Shown here: one piece after another, positions 47,088-58,715 of the stretch
Position numbering within the stretch: the first letter of the stretch is position 1
Layout of the letters: each line of letters opens with the position of its first letter
DNA from: Saxidomus purpurata
Lineage: Eukaryota > Mollusca > Bivalvia > Venerida > Veneridae
Assembly (NCBI GenBank): GCA_022818135.1
Contig: JAFMSR010000017.1
Span: 7,885,086-7,949,085, forward strand
Reading direction: 5' to 3'
Length of the DNA stretch: 64,000 nt
Made by a program: the position numbers and the translations under genes
The notes under the pieces: generated by a model
Told to the model about the DNA's origin: nothing
The model's input: the letters and a program-made list of their open reading frames with translations, nothing else
Databases searched by the model: none

Positions 47088-48866
47088 TCGAATACAGCTC
47101 CCCGGGAGCTGTATTCGATGCGCATTAACGAATACAGCTCTCTTTGTATAGCGGAGATGTATTCGAACCAAAGCATATGCAAATTCGAATAAAGCTCCCT
47201 ATGTTTGCTTTATCAACAAATATAAAGAGCCATGATCCCTATGTTAAAAATGTCCACAGATAGAAATTAGGAACCTAAATTACCTAAAAACATCTTACAC
47301 CTGTTCAAAATACTGCATGTTACATCTATTCCGTCCGTTTATTTGTCCCGTCATCTATCTGTCTGTTGTCTTATCTGTCCGTCTGCCATGCCGCACACAC
47401 TGCTAAGTACTGTATCCTGAATAGTGTGGATCCTTATTGTTTTATGATAAATACTATGCGCGCATTTGTATAAACGAATGATACGTCTATATTGCACCGG
47501 GTCACTGGGGTGCTCTGACCACATTCGTAACAGATCACATTTGTAACAGGTGTTACAAATGAGATCACATATTGAACAGGTGTTACAAATGAGATCGCAT
47601 ATGTAACAGAAATCAAGCACATATGTAACAATTTTTGAAACGAATGTGATCGATGCCGATTTTTGATGTGACATCTGATCACATTTGTCACAGTTCATTT
47701 TCAATCGGTAAAATGAACAAAAAAGTGCATTTTTACATCTGAATCACATTTGTAACATGTTTTAGCTCACTTATACGAAGTGACAAAGTAAGCTATTGTG
47801 ATCACCCTTTGTACGTCGTCCGTCGTCCGACCGTCCGTCCGTTCACATTTTTCTTGTGAATACGATAGAGACAACATTATTTTTTTATTTTAACCAAACT
47901 TGCACAGAACTTATATCTATCTATGGTATTTCGGCTCCTTTCGAAAACCAGCCATATCACCTTATTCATCTTGGAATTGTGGCCCCTGAGATGGCAATAA
48001 TTACCTTGTGAACGCGATAGAGACCTCATTTTTTGGTTATTTTGACTAAACTTGCACACAACTTATATATCTACAAGATCTCGTTTCCCTTCAAAAACAA
48101 CCGTATTGCACCATTTGACTTGGAGTTACGGCCCCTGAATTGGCGAAACAAGTGCTGATTTATCCTTGTCAACACAATGGAGACTACATTTACTATTCGA
48201 TTTTTATCTATTTCTGTTAGAGTCTTGGTCCTTAAAATTGGAAAATCGCAGATTTAATAATATTTATAGTGTAATACTACTCATGTGAGCGATAGTGTTC
48301 CATGGCGGCTCTCTTGTTAATTAGAGGGATATTTCTGGTCACATATCTTGGTATCTCGTAATTAAACTTGGCAAGAATACCGTTATCATGACTGGTCTAT
48401 TTATAGTAACATGGTACTACATATACATGTCACTTATAAATTTCTCACATCGGTTTTGGTTTGTAAGATTTCATTTTTACTAAATGCATGAATATGTATG
48501 TGTGTATACTTAAAAATAGCGACTAACGCTAACTTGTGATGGTGCTTATTGCAGTCATTTAATGATGTTGCGATGAAAACCAACTGATTGAACATTTGCA
48601 GTATAAAACTCAACATGATACATAATGTGCTTCTCATGTCAACCCCCATGTTGGACAAACACATTCGTAACACATTTTACCTGTTACGAATGCGATCGCA
48701 TACGTACGAAATAAATTACAAATGCGATCTGTTTCGAATGTGGTCCTACAGTGCTCTTTTCGAAAAATTGTCCAAGGACTCCGAGTTTAGCTACCATTTG
48801 ATTAGGGGAGCTGTATTCGTTTATGTGCACCGAATACAGTTCTCTGGGGAGCTGTATTCGAAGTGT
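47088..48866. mobile_element. Inverted-repeat transposon with subterminal repeats, nonautonomous
   Basis: Left arm (47088-47140) CGAATACAGCTCCCCGGGAG, then GCATTAACGAATACAGCTC, matches the reverse complement of the right arm (48805-48862). A second inner inverted pair is GACCACATTCGTAACAGATC (47517) with the reverse complement of 48715-48746. Inside the left half, ACATTTGTAACA/TGTTACAAATGAGATC words repeat five or more times. No transposase is seen. The interior is interrupted by another repeat at 47763-48318. Superfamily unknown; target duplication not resolved. Confidence 0.7.
47763..48318 (+). mobile_element. Dispersed AGCTCAC repeat inserted in the transposon
   Basis: Begins TTAGCTCACTTATACGAAGT, then AAGCTATTGTGATCACCCTT, GTCCGTCGTCCG, two related blocks with AACTTGCACA(G/C)AACTTATAT and GGCCCCTGA, and ends GAGCGATAGTGTTCCATGGC with GGCTCTCTTGTTA. 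I recognise this begin/end pattern as a very common bivalve repeat; its transposon class is not clear to me. Its position inside the inverted-repeat element makes it the younger insertion. Confidence 0.7.
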
Positions 48867-51714
48867 AACATACCAGCATGTGCAAAATATGTGCAAATAA
48901 TTTTTTTTTTTTTTTTTACAAATTCAGTCAAAATTAACTCGGTCAAGTTTTGCTGGTACCTTTGTTTACACTAACCTTTTGTAATATGTTTGATGAATGT
49001 TAAACTTCCCTTCGGCTAAAAAAAGTTGATATCATGCTCAGTTTAATACAAAACGTACTCCATACAAAACTATCATTTTGATAAGCTGATTTGCATTTTT
49101 AACAATGTTTATTGAAACAAGAAATCAGATACATCTTTGAGCGAACAATTTGTTTCGTTGTATTTTTTATCTAAAAGTCAGTCATCTTTGTTAATTAATA
49201 CCAGGGCAGTTAAAAACCCGATTGTCAAATTTATTTTAAACTGAATTTTATACTCTAATTGGGAAAAAAAATTAGATTGCGTGCTTATGCACACGGAGAA
49301 AAGCGTTAAGACCTAATCTTAGCTTATATCTTACAGCGTGGTATTGATTAGTTTAAATAGCCTTAAATATTTTACGGCCTAGGCAGAGATATATATGGCT
49401 TAACCGGTGTCCGATAAAAATATGACAACGTGCTATTCACTAAGAATCAAAGTTTAAAAATGGAATATTAAGAAATAAATATTTTTGCGTATCCATGCAT
49501 TTTGCATACTGTAAAATGGAATAATTAACCCGGGTAAGTGAATTGTGTAAATGATACTGGGTTTGTTTTACATGAATGAATATTCGAGCGATTTGTTTAC
49601 AATTCGGGTTGAATAAATATTTACAAAGCTGTCGACTAACAGGATTTCAATTTGTTTAAACTATTCGCGACATTATTTCAAATATGTATGATTTGTTTCG
49701 CTACTTGACTGCATGTTTATGTTTTTAAAACTGAGGTAATATATGTATGTATTCCAATTAATTCATTATCAATGGTGTTACAAGTATAACGATAATAACG
49801 TAATGAGATACACTGCCGGGTGTAGAAACCTAGCCCCTTAACCCCGCCGTCCAAGTATAACCCAAAAGTTTTAGGAGACCAAAGTGCGTTTCTCTATGTG
49901 TGCGTATGTGTGTGTACGAACCCTTGGTGACGGGGCTTATATCGGGGCACACATGAATTCGATTTATTGCAAAATCATACTTTTATGCGAAATATCATAA
50001 AAAGTAATAGTTGATACGGTAATCTAGTTCATGATATTGGTTGAAATCATTAAAAAAAATAACATGATCAACCAAGAAACTTCTGTATTTACGTTTAAGC
50101 TACAAATGTCATGGTGATACTTTACCACTGCAGCCGGTGTAGTTCCGGATCGACTCCTTTCAGGGGTGAAGTAGATTTTCCGCAACTTCAAAACCCATTT
50201 TTGTTAATCTGGTGACTTCTTGTTACAAATTCGGCGTAGTCATGTAGTAAATTTAACAGGTGATCAACAACTTTAATAAGAAAATAAAAGTTATGTTAGA
50301 TGGTATTTGATTAAGTGCCGAAAAAGCAGGTCCACTAACTACTTTTAGTGTGATCATTTCAAATTTGTTTAAGTACGCTTTAAAGGTGATTACATGCGGT
50401 ATTTTACTCACATCACTGGCATTGGAGGCATATAATACGACGTACTAAAGAACTAATTAGATTTTGTTTTCTCTAAGGATGTGCCTCTCCGCTGTATTGA
50501 TGAACATGAAATATTTGTATACGAAGCTATATAAAAGCAGCCAGTATTTTGTCATATAATCAATTGCGTTCGTTTAAAGTTTAAAATTAATCAACGATTT
50601 TGACCCGGTAATGCAAAGAACTAATATTTTCAGAAATAATTAATGTAAAAATTATTTTTTTGATATTTCTTTTCACTACGCTGAATGCATCGTTTAAACA
50701 TTTTACATGAAAAATAAACACATGTATAGCCTATGGACCTTGAAAATTACGTAGGTCTGTGTTTTTAATAGTTTTTCAATAGGCAAATAATGAATAACGA
50801 CTAATGATGTACGCATATGTTTCATTGAACTTACCAAATTTGAAATAAAGAATAAAAAATCTATTTTGAATTGATTGAAAGATAGCCAGATCGATTGATC
50901 TATGGTAGTATACTGTACTCTATTCAACACGTATTCAATATACATCATGTTATAGCGTTTGAATACAAATGCCTTTATCATTGTAAACTATTGATCCCCC
51001 AAAGACTTACCAGAAATCGGACACTGTGCTGAATTTATTTTGCTATTTTAATTGGACTCAACACCATTAGATAAAGATATATGTTGTGGCCTTCTTTGCA
51101 CAACGTTAATGCATGCAAAATTTAATCATGATCTACACTGGTCGCTGTTCAGTCAGCAGTAAATTTCACGAAACATTCATTTGAACAATAAATAACATTG
51201 TTAAATTAAAAAAAGAACAGGTCCATTTAAGGAATTTAGTGGAATCTGGATTAAATTGTCTATGTACGATTGTGTTGTCCGCTAAAGTAACGAGATCGAC
51301 TTGTAGGCGGTTTTGACGACTTTAAGTCTTTTTCTATTTAGATCCATTCCAATCACATCTCTGTTCCATAGGGAGCTAAGGTGTCATTTAGAACTAAAAG
51401 TAGAAACACCACGAAAGAAGTAAACCTTTACTGCTGATAGAAAAACCTGGTCTTTCGATAAAATAACACCATATTAACACGGGTTAGATTATGAATGGAA
51501 TCAGTCGACCATCCGAGTGCCGATTAGATATAAAACCATTTGCTCTCCAGCTCGGAGGTAATAAACATTAATTATAATATTGTTGAAGTATATTGAACAC
51601 AGTGGATTACGGTAATTTTTAAATCATATTGTGTCAGGCCTCGTTGCGATATGAAAGCCGTGGCTGCTCTATATGGACTTTATAAGATTTGAAGCCGTTG
51701 TTACGAATTACTGA
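48867..51714. other. Long stretch without recognisable gene
   Basis: AT-rich with a poly-T tract at about 48899-48917. No exon, RNA gene or repeat that I can name. Confidence 0.4.
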
Positions 51715-51716
51715 TA

Positions 51717-51902
51717 CATTAGACTCCGTATATAACGACACCGGATATAGCGAAAATCCGGATATAAGGAACAACTTTTCTCTGCCCAATTAATTTTCTT
51801 TCTTGATTTTGTTATAAACATGTTGTACGGTTATAACAAACTCCGGATATAAGGAACATATTCTAATTGTCCCAATGAGTTTGTTATAAACGGAGTTTAC
51901 TG
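51717..51902. mobile_element. Complete 186 bp pogo-type MITE
   Basis: Left end CATTAGACTCCGTATATAAC and right end (reverse complement) CAGTAAACTCCGTTTATAAC are inverted repeats, flanked on both sides by TA (51715-51716, 51903-51904), the expected target duplication. CCGGATATAAGGAACA occurs on both sides of the centre. Terminal CAGT...CTCC and TA fit the pogo/Tigger branch of the Tc1-mariner group by memory of that family. Confidence 0.8.
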
Positions 51903-51904
51903 TA

Positions 51905-53906
51905 TAAGACAGCCAGTGCTTTCCGTATATCACAGCAAGTGTTAGATAGTATCTCTCATTAATATAAAAAGGTGAAATAGAAAAGCTTAATCTTTAAAAA
52001 GTTTTAATGATAAAATCTGTTAAATATCAATTATACTAAATATTTTGAACACAGGGGCGTTTTTGAGCATTGAAATTGTATATACTTTTGAAGGGCATTG
52101 ACACTTCATATAAAAATAAACATTGAAAAGACATTCTACTTATAAACAAGACAAACATCCGTACTCAGAACTTTAAAAGGCAATGACCATACACAGTTAA
52201 AGCCATTTATTTTTCTTTTATTCCCTACAAGTTCAATGTCCGAGTGTCAAACATTTTTTTTCATTTTTAATATTTTCCATTCTAACAGTGATTGGCCCTG
52301 TAACTATCTGTGTTTTCGATTGTTACATGTACCACGTCTGCACAACTGAAACGAAATAGAAATAGTTAGTTTGTTTTTACGTACTACGGAATATATTGAT
52401 GTGTTCATGCAGACCTTACTTCTATTCTTCTTTGTATCCTTTTTTGTATTTTTCTTGATAAATATCTTGCCTATAAATGTCTTACAAAATTCACCCCCTT
52501 TACCGCCAAAAAGTAGCAACATTTGTTGTGGGCTGGACATGTTGACTTATATTTGTGTTATTGATGATGTTCTCGCATAAATGCTGATACGCGTTCCAAA
52601 TACTTACTAAAACTAATTTTGAAAAACTTGGAAAATAGACATTTTGCGAATTAACAAACACGTGATCTCAGACAAACATAGTAATTACTCTCTTTGTTGT
52701 CTTCAAGAGGCCACCCACATCTTAATACGATCTGGAATCACAATAACTGCAATGTTACATTTTTTCACATTTAGTGTGTTGACCTAGACATAACAGCTTA
52801 TAACTTATATGACAATAAATTACTTAAACAACTGTTCTGAACATAATTCCATTGTATAATAAGATTTAACCCTTCTCCAAATCAGCAGGCGGATTATGTG
52901 CAATCCAAAGATTTTAAGCCAGGCTGCTGTTGATAAGCATTAAGTAGGATTAAGTAGATAATCCAATATATGGGTTAAGATTGCACCTGAATTTGTACAA
53001 TCTATTGCTACAACTCATAACCTGACCACCTATCAGCTGTGTCTTTTTTTTCACGCAAATGAACAAATGATGACCATTTAGTGAACAGCCAAATTCACGG
53101 ATTTGAAACGATAAGGTTTCGGCATCATGTTCTTCTACATTAATACTTAAATTGAAAGTAAATATATCAAGTAATGTACATGTACGTGTATAATTATAAC
53201 ATACACAGTTATCTACATCATGTTGAGTATTATGACATTTACTTTAAATCTTGAAAAGCTACACATGAACTTTCCTGAAGCCATCATTCATACCACAGTA
53301 AAGTTCTTCTACTAAGCCCACCCGATATTAAGACCGCCCTCGATATTTAGACCAAACATTGTACCCATTTTATAGTAAACAGACGATTTCGATAGTAAAA
53401 CCACTTTATACAGGGTTTCAAAGGGTGGGTTTATTACTGGGGCTGTATCATAACTCTCATAGTTATTTGTGGAAGAGTATCTAAGTGGATAAGGGGTGTT
53501 ATTGCGGTTTAATTTAGTTCTGTTGGCATTGCGCGTGTGTGTTTGACTAAAATGGCATATTTGTACTACTGTCATGCAGATTCCTCAGTCATTATACATA
53601 TACATAATAACGGGATTTATATGAAACATATCTAATATTCTAGGATTACAGACAATAAAAGTAAATACCTCTTTATGTCTTTGATTCAAAACTGCACCTT
53701 GTTGAATTTTGGTTCATCTTTTGCATGCAAATGTATTCATTTCTGTTCAAACGTTTTGTCCACCAAAAAGTTCAGTCTTTATTTTCAGTCATTTGTTTAG
53801 ACATAGGTCCAAAAAGTGTACATTTCATGAAGTCTATTTTGGCCAGCCTTTCAATTGTAGATCACCCTAAAATATAGTATATTTGATGGGGTGCAACCAT
53901 TAGTGT
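51905..53906. other. Stretch without recognisable gene
   Basis: AT-rich; nothing recognisable. Confidence 0.4.
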
Positions 53907-54093
53907 TTGGGGTATGAACCACGTCATCCGCTCCCATCACATGTTCTAAAATGATGTCCAGTAGAACATATGATCATTTTAGGAGTGTATGGCGAGGAAA
54001 ATGACCCGTGTAACATGGGGTCCGTATGGGAGCGCAAATGTCCCATATAATATAGGATAAGTATGGGAACGGGTGGCAGGGTCCATACCCCAA
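53907..54093. mobile_element. 187 bp foldback MITE
   Basis: TTGGGGTATGAACCACGTCA at the left and, as reverse complement, TTGGGGTATGGACCCTGCCA at the right; the match continues through CCGCTCCCAT/CCGTTCCCAT. A second inner pair, CTAAAATGAT and ATGATCATTTTAG, lies in the left half. No coding capacity. Not one of the families I can name. Confidence 0.75.
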
Positions 54094-55273
54094 CATATAT
54101 TTTTTATCATTTAGATAGTTCATCGGCTGACTTCATACTCTGCAATTGAAAACATTCGTGCGTTAGCCGGTATACAGATACTGCTACGAGTTATCAAGAA
54201 GGGTTTTTGGATTTGCTAGTTTAGGTGTGTGTTTTGTTCTCCAACGTTTTATTAAGTATTCGCTAGGGTGGGGTACATATACAAGTACTTAAAATAAAAC
54301 AATTCACAAAACAATTTTATACGCTTTATTAAGTTCAAACGTTTTAAATTAATAGGTGTAGGTCTATGTTCCCCTCGACGTGTTTATCTTTTAAGTATTT
54401 ACTAGTGCAAGTAAGTTTGTATTGAACTCGAGGTCCACTTCTGCGAAAGATATCATTAAATTGAGACAAGTTGAAAAATTGATACTAAAAAAGCTATGCA
54501 TAAAACAAAAGTACTGATTTCACCTGATTTGTTGACGTACAAGCATGCATAAAACAAAAGGAATCATTTTGGCATATCCTTCGGTTGAATAAATAACAAT
54601 GACAAAAAGAAAACATTTCGTTATAAACTACTGCGCATGCGCTATTAAGTTCATTATGTTGAAAATGTCCGCACTGAATTTGGCAGTGGGGTCTACACTG
54701 CTTTTGTACGTCTGTCATTTGTTTAATCAATTTGAAGGCTCATTTTACAATAAACCTCGTATACTTTGTATTCATTAAAAATAACACACGGCAATCACTT
54801 GTATTTCTTAATGACCCGCTGCAATAATTAGTCTTTTTATAGTGAAATAACCATAATTTCAGTGTCATATTTCGAAGTAATTGCACAGTTGCGTTACAAT
54901 TAAAGTAGTTAAAACAGAGAAGTAGGAGAAAATGATTGGGAAAAAAATGAAATATGCATTTCTCTGCCAGGGATCACAATAAGGTATGTTCGCTATATAA
55001 TATTCTCATGAATATTTCATTTTTAAGGTTAGCAGCAGTGTATTGTGTATTGAAACTATTTCAAGAACTTGCTATTATCAATTCCAGGATTGTTATGCCG
55101 TTAAAGATCCCGGTATGAAGAGCAGCACAACAAGAAGACAATTTGTGGTATAATACTAAAGATAGAATTAAGGACGTCGTCGATGAAAGGGAGTTTGCTG
55201 GGCGACACCATAGTTCTAATATACTTTACTACTTCACAGTGCTGTAAGAACAGGATAAGTTTTTGTTCGTTAT
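54094..55273. other. Upstream region of the 55274 gene
   Basis: No recognisable exon. It should contain the promoter; I can identify no specific element. Confidence 0.35.
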
Positions 55274-56458
55274 ATGACAATGTTAAAGTACACCACAGCC
55301 GTTGGTAACGATGACGGTTTAGTTTCCCCGTCACACCACCCTGACTATACAAGGAGAACTATAGACGTATCCGCTAGTACCAAAGGCCATACAAAAATGG
55401 CAATCAAACGACGGGCAGGTGTTGCGAAGAAAATTTTGTCACGTGAAAGCAGAAACGAAGACTCCGCCCACTTGCCACCAATTGCTCATCAAGGTTCGCC
55501 GCAGAATATGACTATAAATAGTAACGCAACACACGAGAGGAAGGAAAATATTCATTATATTAATCAGTCTGTTAAACGAAAGGAGATTCGGACACCATAT
55601 GTCTCTCATATAAATCGGGTTAGTGATGTTCAAACTCCTTATGTTCTACATACGCAGGTAACAAACATTGACCCTAGTAGTATTAATTTAGCCAGAGAAA
55701 ACTCGAAATTGTCAAAATATTCCGGAAACGTTCTTGAATACAAACCGGAACCGGAACTACGTCATGAAGCGACATTTTCTAGCCTGCAGAAGCTTCCAAC
55801 CGCTTCATCACCAGCTCAAGAAAAGAGACCACGTGGCCGACATGGCCGAAAAAGTAATAGTTTTAATGAACATGACTTAGATCGAAATGCTGATATTAGG
55901 GAACTTACCATTCAAAGCAATCAAATGGGACTGTATAAAAGGGCCGAAAGAAAACGAGACCCTATCCGTGGGAAAGCTGACGAATCGTTTTCAATAAGGA
56001 AGAAAATTGAGCAATTTCGGAGATGGCACGAAGAACAATATAGAGAAAAGATTAAAAAATTAAAACAAGAAGTAGACCATCAGTTTGAAGCTGAGCATAA
56101 CAGAATAAGCAGACAAGTAGGTGTTTTGAGAGATACACCCACGTCTAAAAATGAAATGTCTGTTACAGTAGAAAACGAAAAAGTGCCGTCAGAAGTTTCA
56201 CATGAAAAGATGGAACAGGATAAACTAACCCCGAATCCCATGTCGATAACAAACGATTCCGTCTCCAAACCCAGAAGTGGCTCTGCAAGAACATGGAAAA
56301 CGTGGAGAAATGTGAACGACTCTTACGCGTACAATGATGTGCAAAAATATATTAAAGAAAACGAATTAATGGATGATGAAAAATCTACGTGGATTAAAAA
56401 ATGGATAATTGAAGTGAACAAAGCGATGAAAGATCAACGGCATGAAAGCATGTTATGA
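55274..56458 (+). CDS. Hypothetical 394-residue coiled-coil protein
   Basis: By far the longest uninterrupted ATG-led frame in the window, stop at 56456-56458. An in-frame TAA at 55256-55258 supports the start at 55274. I do not recognise the family. Seen in the protein: a polar, Ser/Asn-rich and probably disordered N-terminal half with a basic patch (45-60) and twice the word TPYV (108-124); a basic RPRGRHGRK segment (185-193); a charged helix or coiled coil at about 238-285 (SIRKKIEQFRRWHEEQYREK); a second polar linker; and a Trp-rich helical C-terminus at about 340-385 (ARTWKTWRNVNDSYAY...WIKKWIIEV). No signal peptide or membrane segment, so cytosolic or nuclear. It may be intronless or the last coding exon. 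The two ordered segments look like the part most likely to be conserved in relatives. Confidence 0.75.
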   Translation: MTMLKYTTAVGNDDGLVSPSHHPDYTRRTIDVSASTKGHTKMAIKRRAGVAKKILSRESRNEDSAHLPPIAHQGSPQNMTINSNATHERKENIHYINQSVKRKEIRTPYVSHINRVSDVQTPYVLHTQVTNIDPSSINLARENSKLSKYSGNVLEYKPEPELRHEATFSSLQKLPTASSPAQEKRPRGRHGRKSNSFNEHDLDRNADIRELTIQSNQMGLYKRAERKRDPIRGKADESFSIRKKIEQFRRWHEEQYREKIKKLKQEVDHQFEAEHNRISRQVGVLRDTPTSKNEMSVTVENEKVPSEVSHEKMEQDKLTPNPMSITNDSVSKPRSGSARTWKTWRNVNDSYAYNDVQKYIKENELMDDEKSTWIKKWIIEVNKAMKDQRHESML

Positions 56459-57300
56459 TGTTGTTTTTTGTTAAATGTTTAAGAGTCCAAATTTTGGAAA
56501 TGCCAAAGTCACGAGTGTTTGTTCCATGTCGCAATCTTTAAGGTTGTTTCACGTGGAGCACAGTTTTTGTTTACGTCACAGTCTGTCAGGATACTTGTGG
56601 TCACACACATCACCAATATGTACCGTGTGAAACTATGGTAAGACACAATTCATGCAACAAAAAACCATCCGGATGGTTCTACTTTGAATTTGAAAGTGAT
56701 ACTTCTACAAACTATTGACCTAAAGTTAACACAAAACAAACATTATATTGACTTGTTCTTTTTAAACAACTTTTGTTTCTGTTGTATGGAACATTACAAA
56801 AGTCACGTGTCAATTTTTGTTCTTGATCGACGATTGACTTGAGAAAGAGTTTTAACCAGTCAATTATGTGCCAATAGTTTTTTGCGCGTTTTGTCCGTGT
56901 GGGGCTGATTAGTGCATATAATTTATTAAATTTCGCATTTGTCATATGAACAATAGACACTGGTTTTGAAAATGACAAGAGGAAAGTTACTCACATGTTA
57001 TTTAAGCGTCACATTCTGGCCTTCAAGAAGACATCAGAAATAAGTTATTGGCGGAAATTTATTTGTTTACAGTACCTTCTTTTGTCTTGAAATAACATCC
57101 AAAGTGTATTTTGAGTGTAAGGTTCTGCAAACCTTTCGAAATATTTCGAGATTTTCCATGCACTGAGGTAGTTTTACGTTTGCTTTCAGCTAAACACTAC
57201 ATAGTTACGATGTTTTTGAATTTTTCAAAATGTTCCGGCTATAAAAAGCAAAGGTTGCATGGAAAGTATTTTATGTTCTAGTTGTCAATGCAATAAAAAC
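56459..57300 (+). other. Probable 3' untranslated region of the 55274 gene
   Basis: No coding signal. AATAAA at 57292-57297 is the first clear polyadenylation signal downstream of the stop codon and is a candidate end of the transcript. Confidence 0.35.
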
Positions 57301-58325
57301 TAGGAAGCGTGTTTATTTTTACCAAACTTAAACTAAAAGTATGAATGCTCTTTAAGTGAATAACCGGAGTATTCCCAGCGGTTTTCTACAGAATTCACCG
57401 AATCGTACCGAAGATTGTCGAGTAGATATGAATACTGTTTTCTTACAGCGAGGCTCATTCCGACTATTCAATGCAATATATTGAATAATGAAACATTCAT
57501 GGCCGTTTTGTATCAAAATGTTTATTCGCTGTGGAGTGCCGGATAAATTTTACTTCAGTGCATACTATCTGGCCGAACACTTATGTTCATTTTTCATTGC
57601 TTTTTGGTTTAGATTGCCTGCTTTGTTGTAAGAAAGCTAAAATGTCTTTTAAAAACCTTTCAAAACCGTAAGTTTTACATGTAGTAGAAAAAACAAACTC
57701 TCGTTCCCCTTTACTTGGGAGTTCTCACAGCACCTTTCCGCTCATTTTTTTTTTCGAATAGACATAACTTAAATTTTATAATGTTAAGACCAAGAATCAG
57801 GTATGATTCTCGATTCAAAATAAATTCTGATGTCGTGAAGTAAAATGCGTCTGCTCGATCGTATCTCCTCGGCAGTTTCCGTGAATTCCGTAAAAGTAAA
57901 AATGTAGTCGTACTCTCATACTGCTGTCATATCTCGTAAGATACGAATAGGAATACGAAGAAAGCACACTGATCTAGTTAATGTCAATGTAATACCTTCT
58001 AATTTTATAGAAGTCGGCCTGAATGTTTGAAGTATACTACAGTTACTGTTTTAGCATAGTCATTGATGTCATTGTTATATCAAAGCTGTGATAACGGTTA
58101 ATATTCAGTATTAAATAGCGTACATTTTTTTATTTATACATCTTGAGCAGGTTTCTACTGTTTAAAAGATTTCTGTAGTTTATTTTTATCACCAGTGTGT
58201 CTTCAGTACCGTCTGACGACAATGTTAAAGTGCTGGTTTGTTCTACACATAGAATGTTACTTAAAATGAAAAATAAAAACTATTTAAAATCTGACACGCA
58301 AATTGTTTTCATTAAATATGACATC
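57300..58325. other. Stretch without recognisable gene
   Basis: AT-rich; nothing recognisable. Confidence 0.4.
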
Positions 58326-58329
58326 ATGA

Positions 58330-58430
58330 GTCCTATAAAATCAGATGGTCAAGTGGTTGAGGCCACTGGCTTGAGTCCATTCCATAATCGCACTGCTTGA
58401 GGGTCATGAGCTCCGAGATCATTTATTGAC
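58330..58430 (+). mobile_element. tRNA-like SINE head
   Basis: CAGATGGTCAAGTGGTTGAG followed by GCCACTGGCTTGAGTCCATT resembles A and B boxes of a class II tRNA-derived SINE (compare the minus-strand head at 58620-58715). The body is not recognisable. Confidence 0.4.
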
Positions 58431-58439
58431 TCGACTACT

Positions 58440-58715
58440 TTTGTTGCTGTTGTTGTTTTTGTTGTTGTAGGTGTTCAACGCCCACACCAACCGTGTGTTT
58501 GGTCATTTTACCAGGCGGGCAGTTTATCTAACAATCGTTACTGGGAAAAATGAACCAGTACTAGACTCCTATCCTCCGTAAAATACTGCACCTTTCTCAC
58601 ATAAAGTGACATGATCGGTCGCAGGGCTCGAACCAATGACCCTCAAAATATGAGAGGTTCCAGTGATTTCAAGTCAACGACTCTTAACCATCCGACCACA
58701 CAGGCGGAGCTGACT
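58440..58715 (-). mobile_element. tRNA-derived SINE, full length, minus strand
   Basis: On the minus strand it opens with GTGTGGTCGGATGGTTAAGA, GTCGTTGACTTGAAATCA and B-box GGTTCGAGCCCTGCG, a tRNA-like head with a long variable arm (Ser/Leu type). The body has GGAGGATAGGAGTCTAGTAC and the 3' end is a (CAACAA)n tail at 58441-58470. Fragments of the same family occur at 39070-39215. Confidence 0.8.

Noticed and set aside
47351..47704. 117-codon minus-strand ORF with repeated ICDLICNTC words
   Set aside because: It lies in the subterminal repeats of the inverted-repeat transposon; the repetition in the protein reflects DNA repeats.
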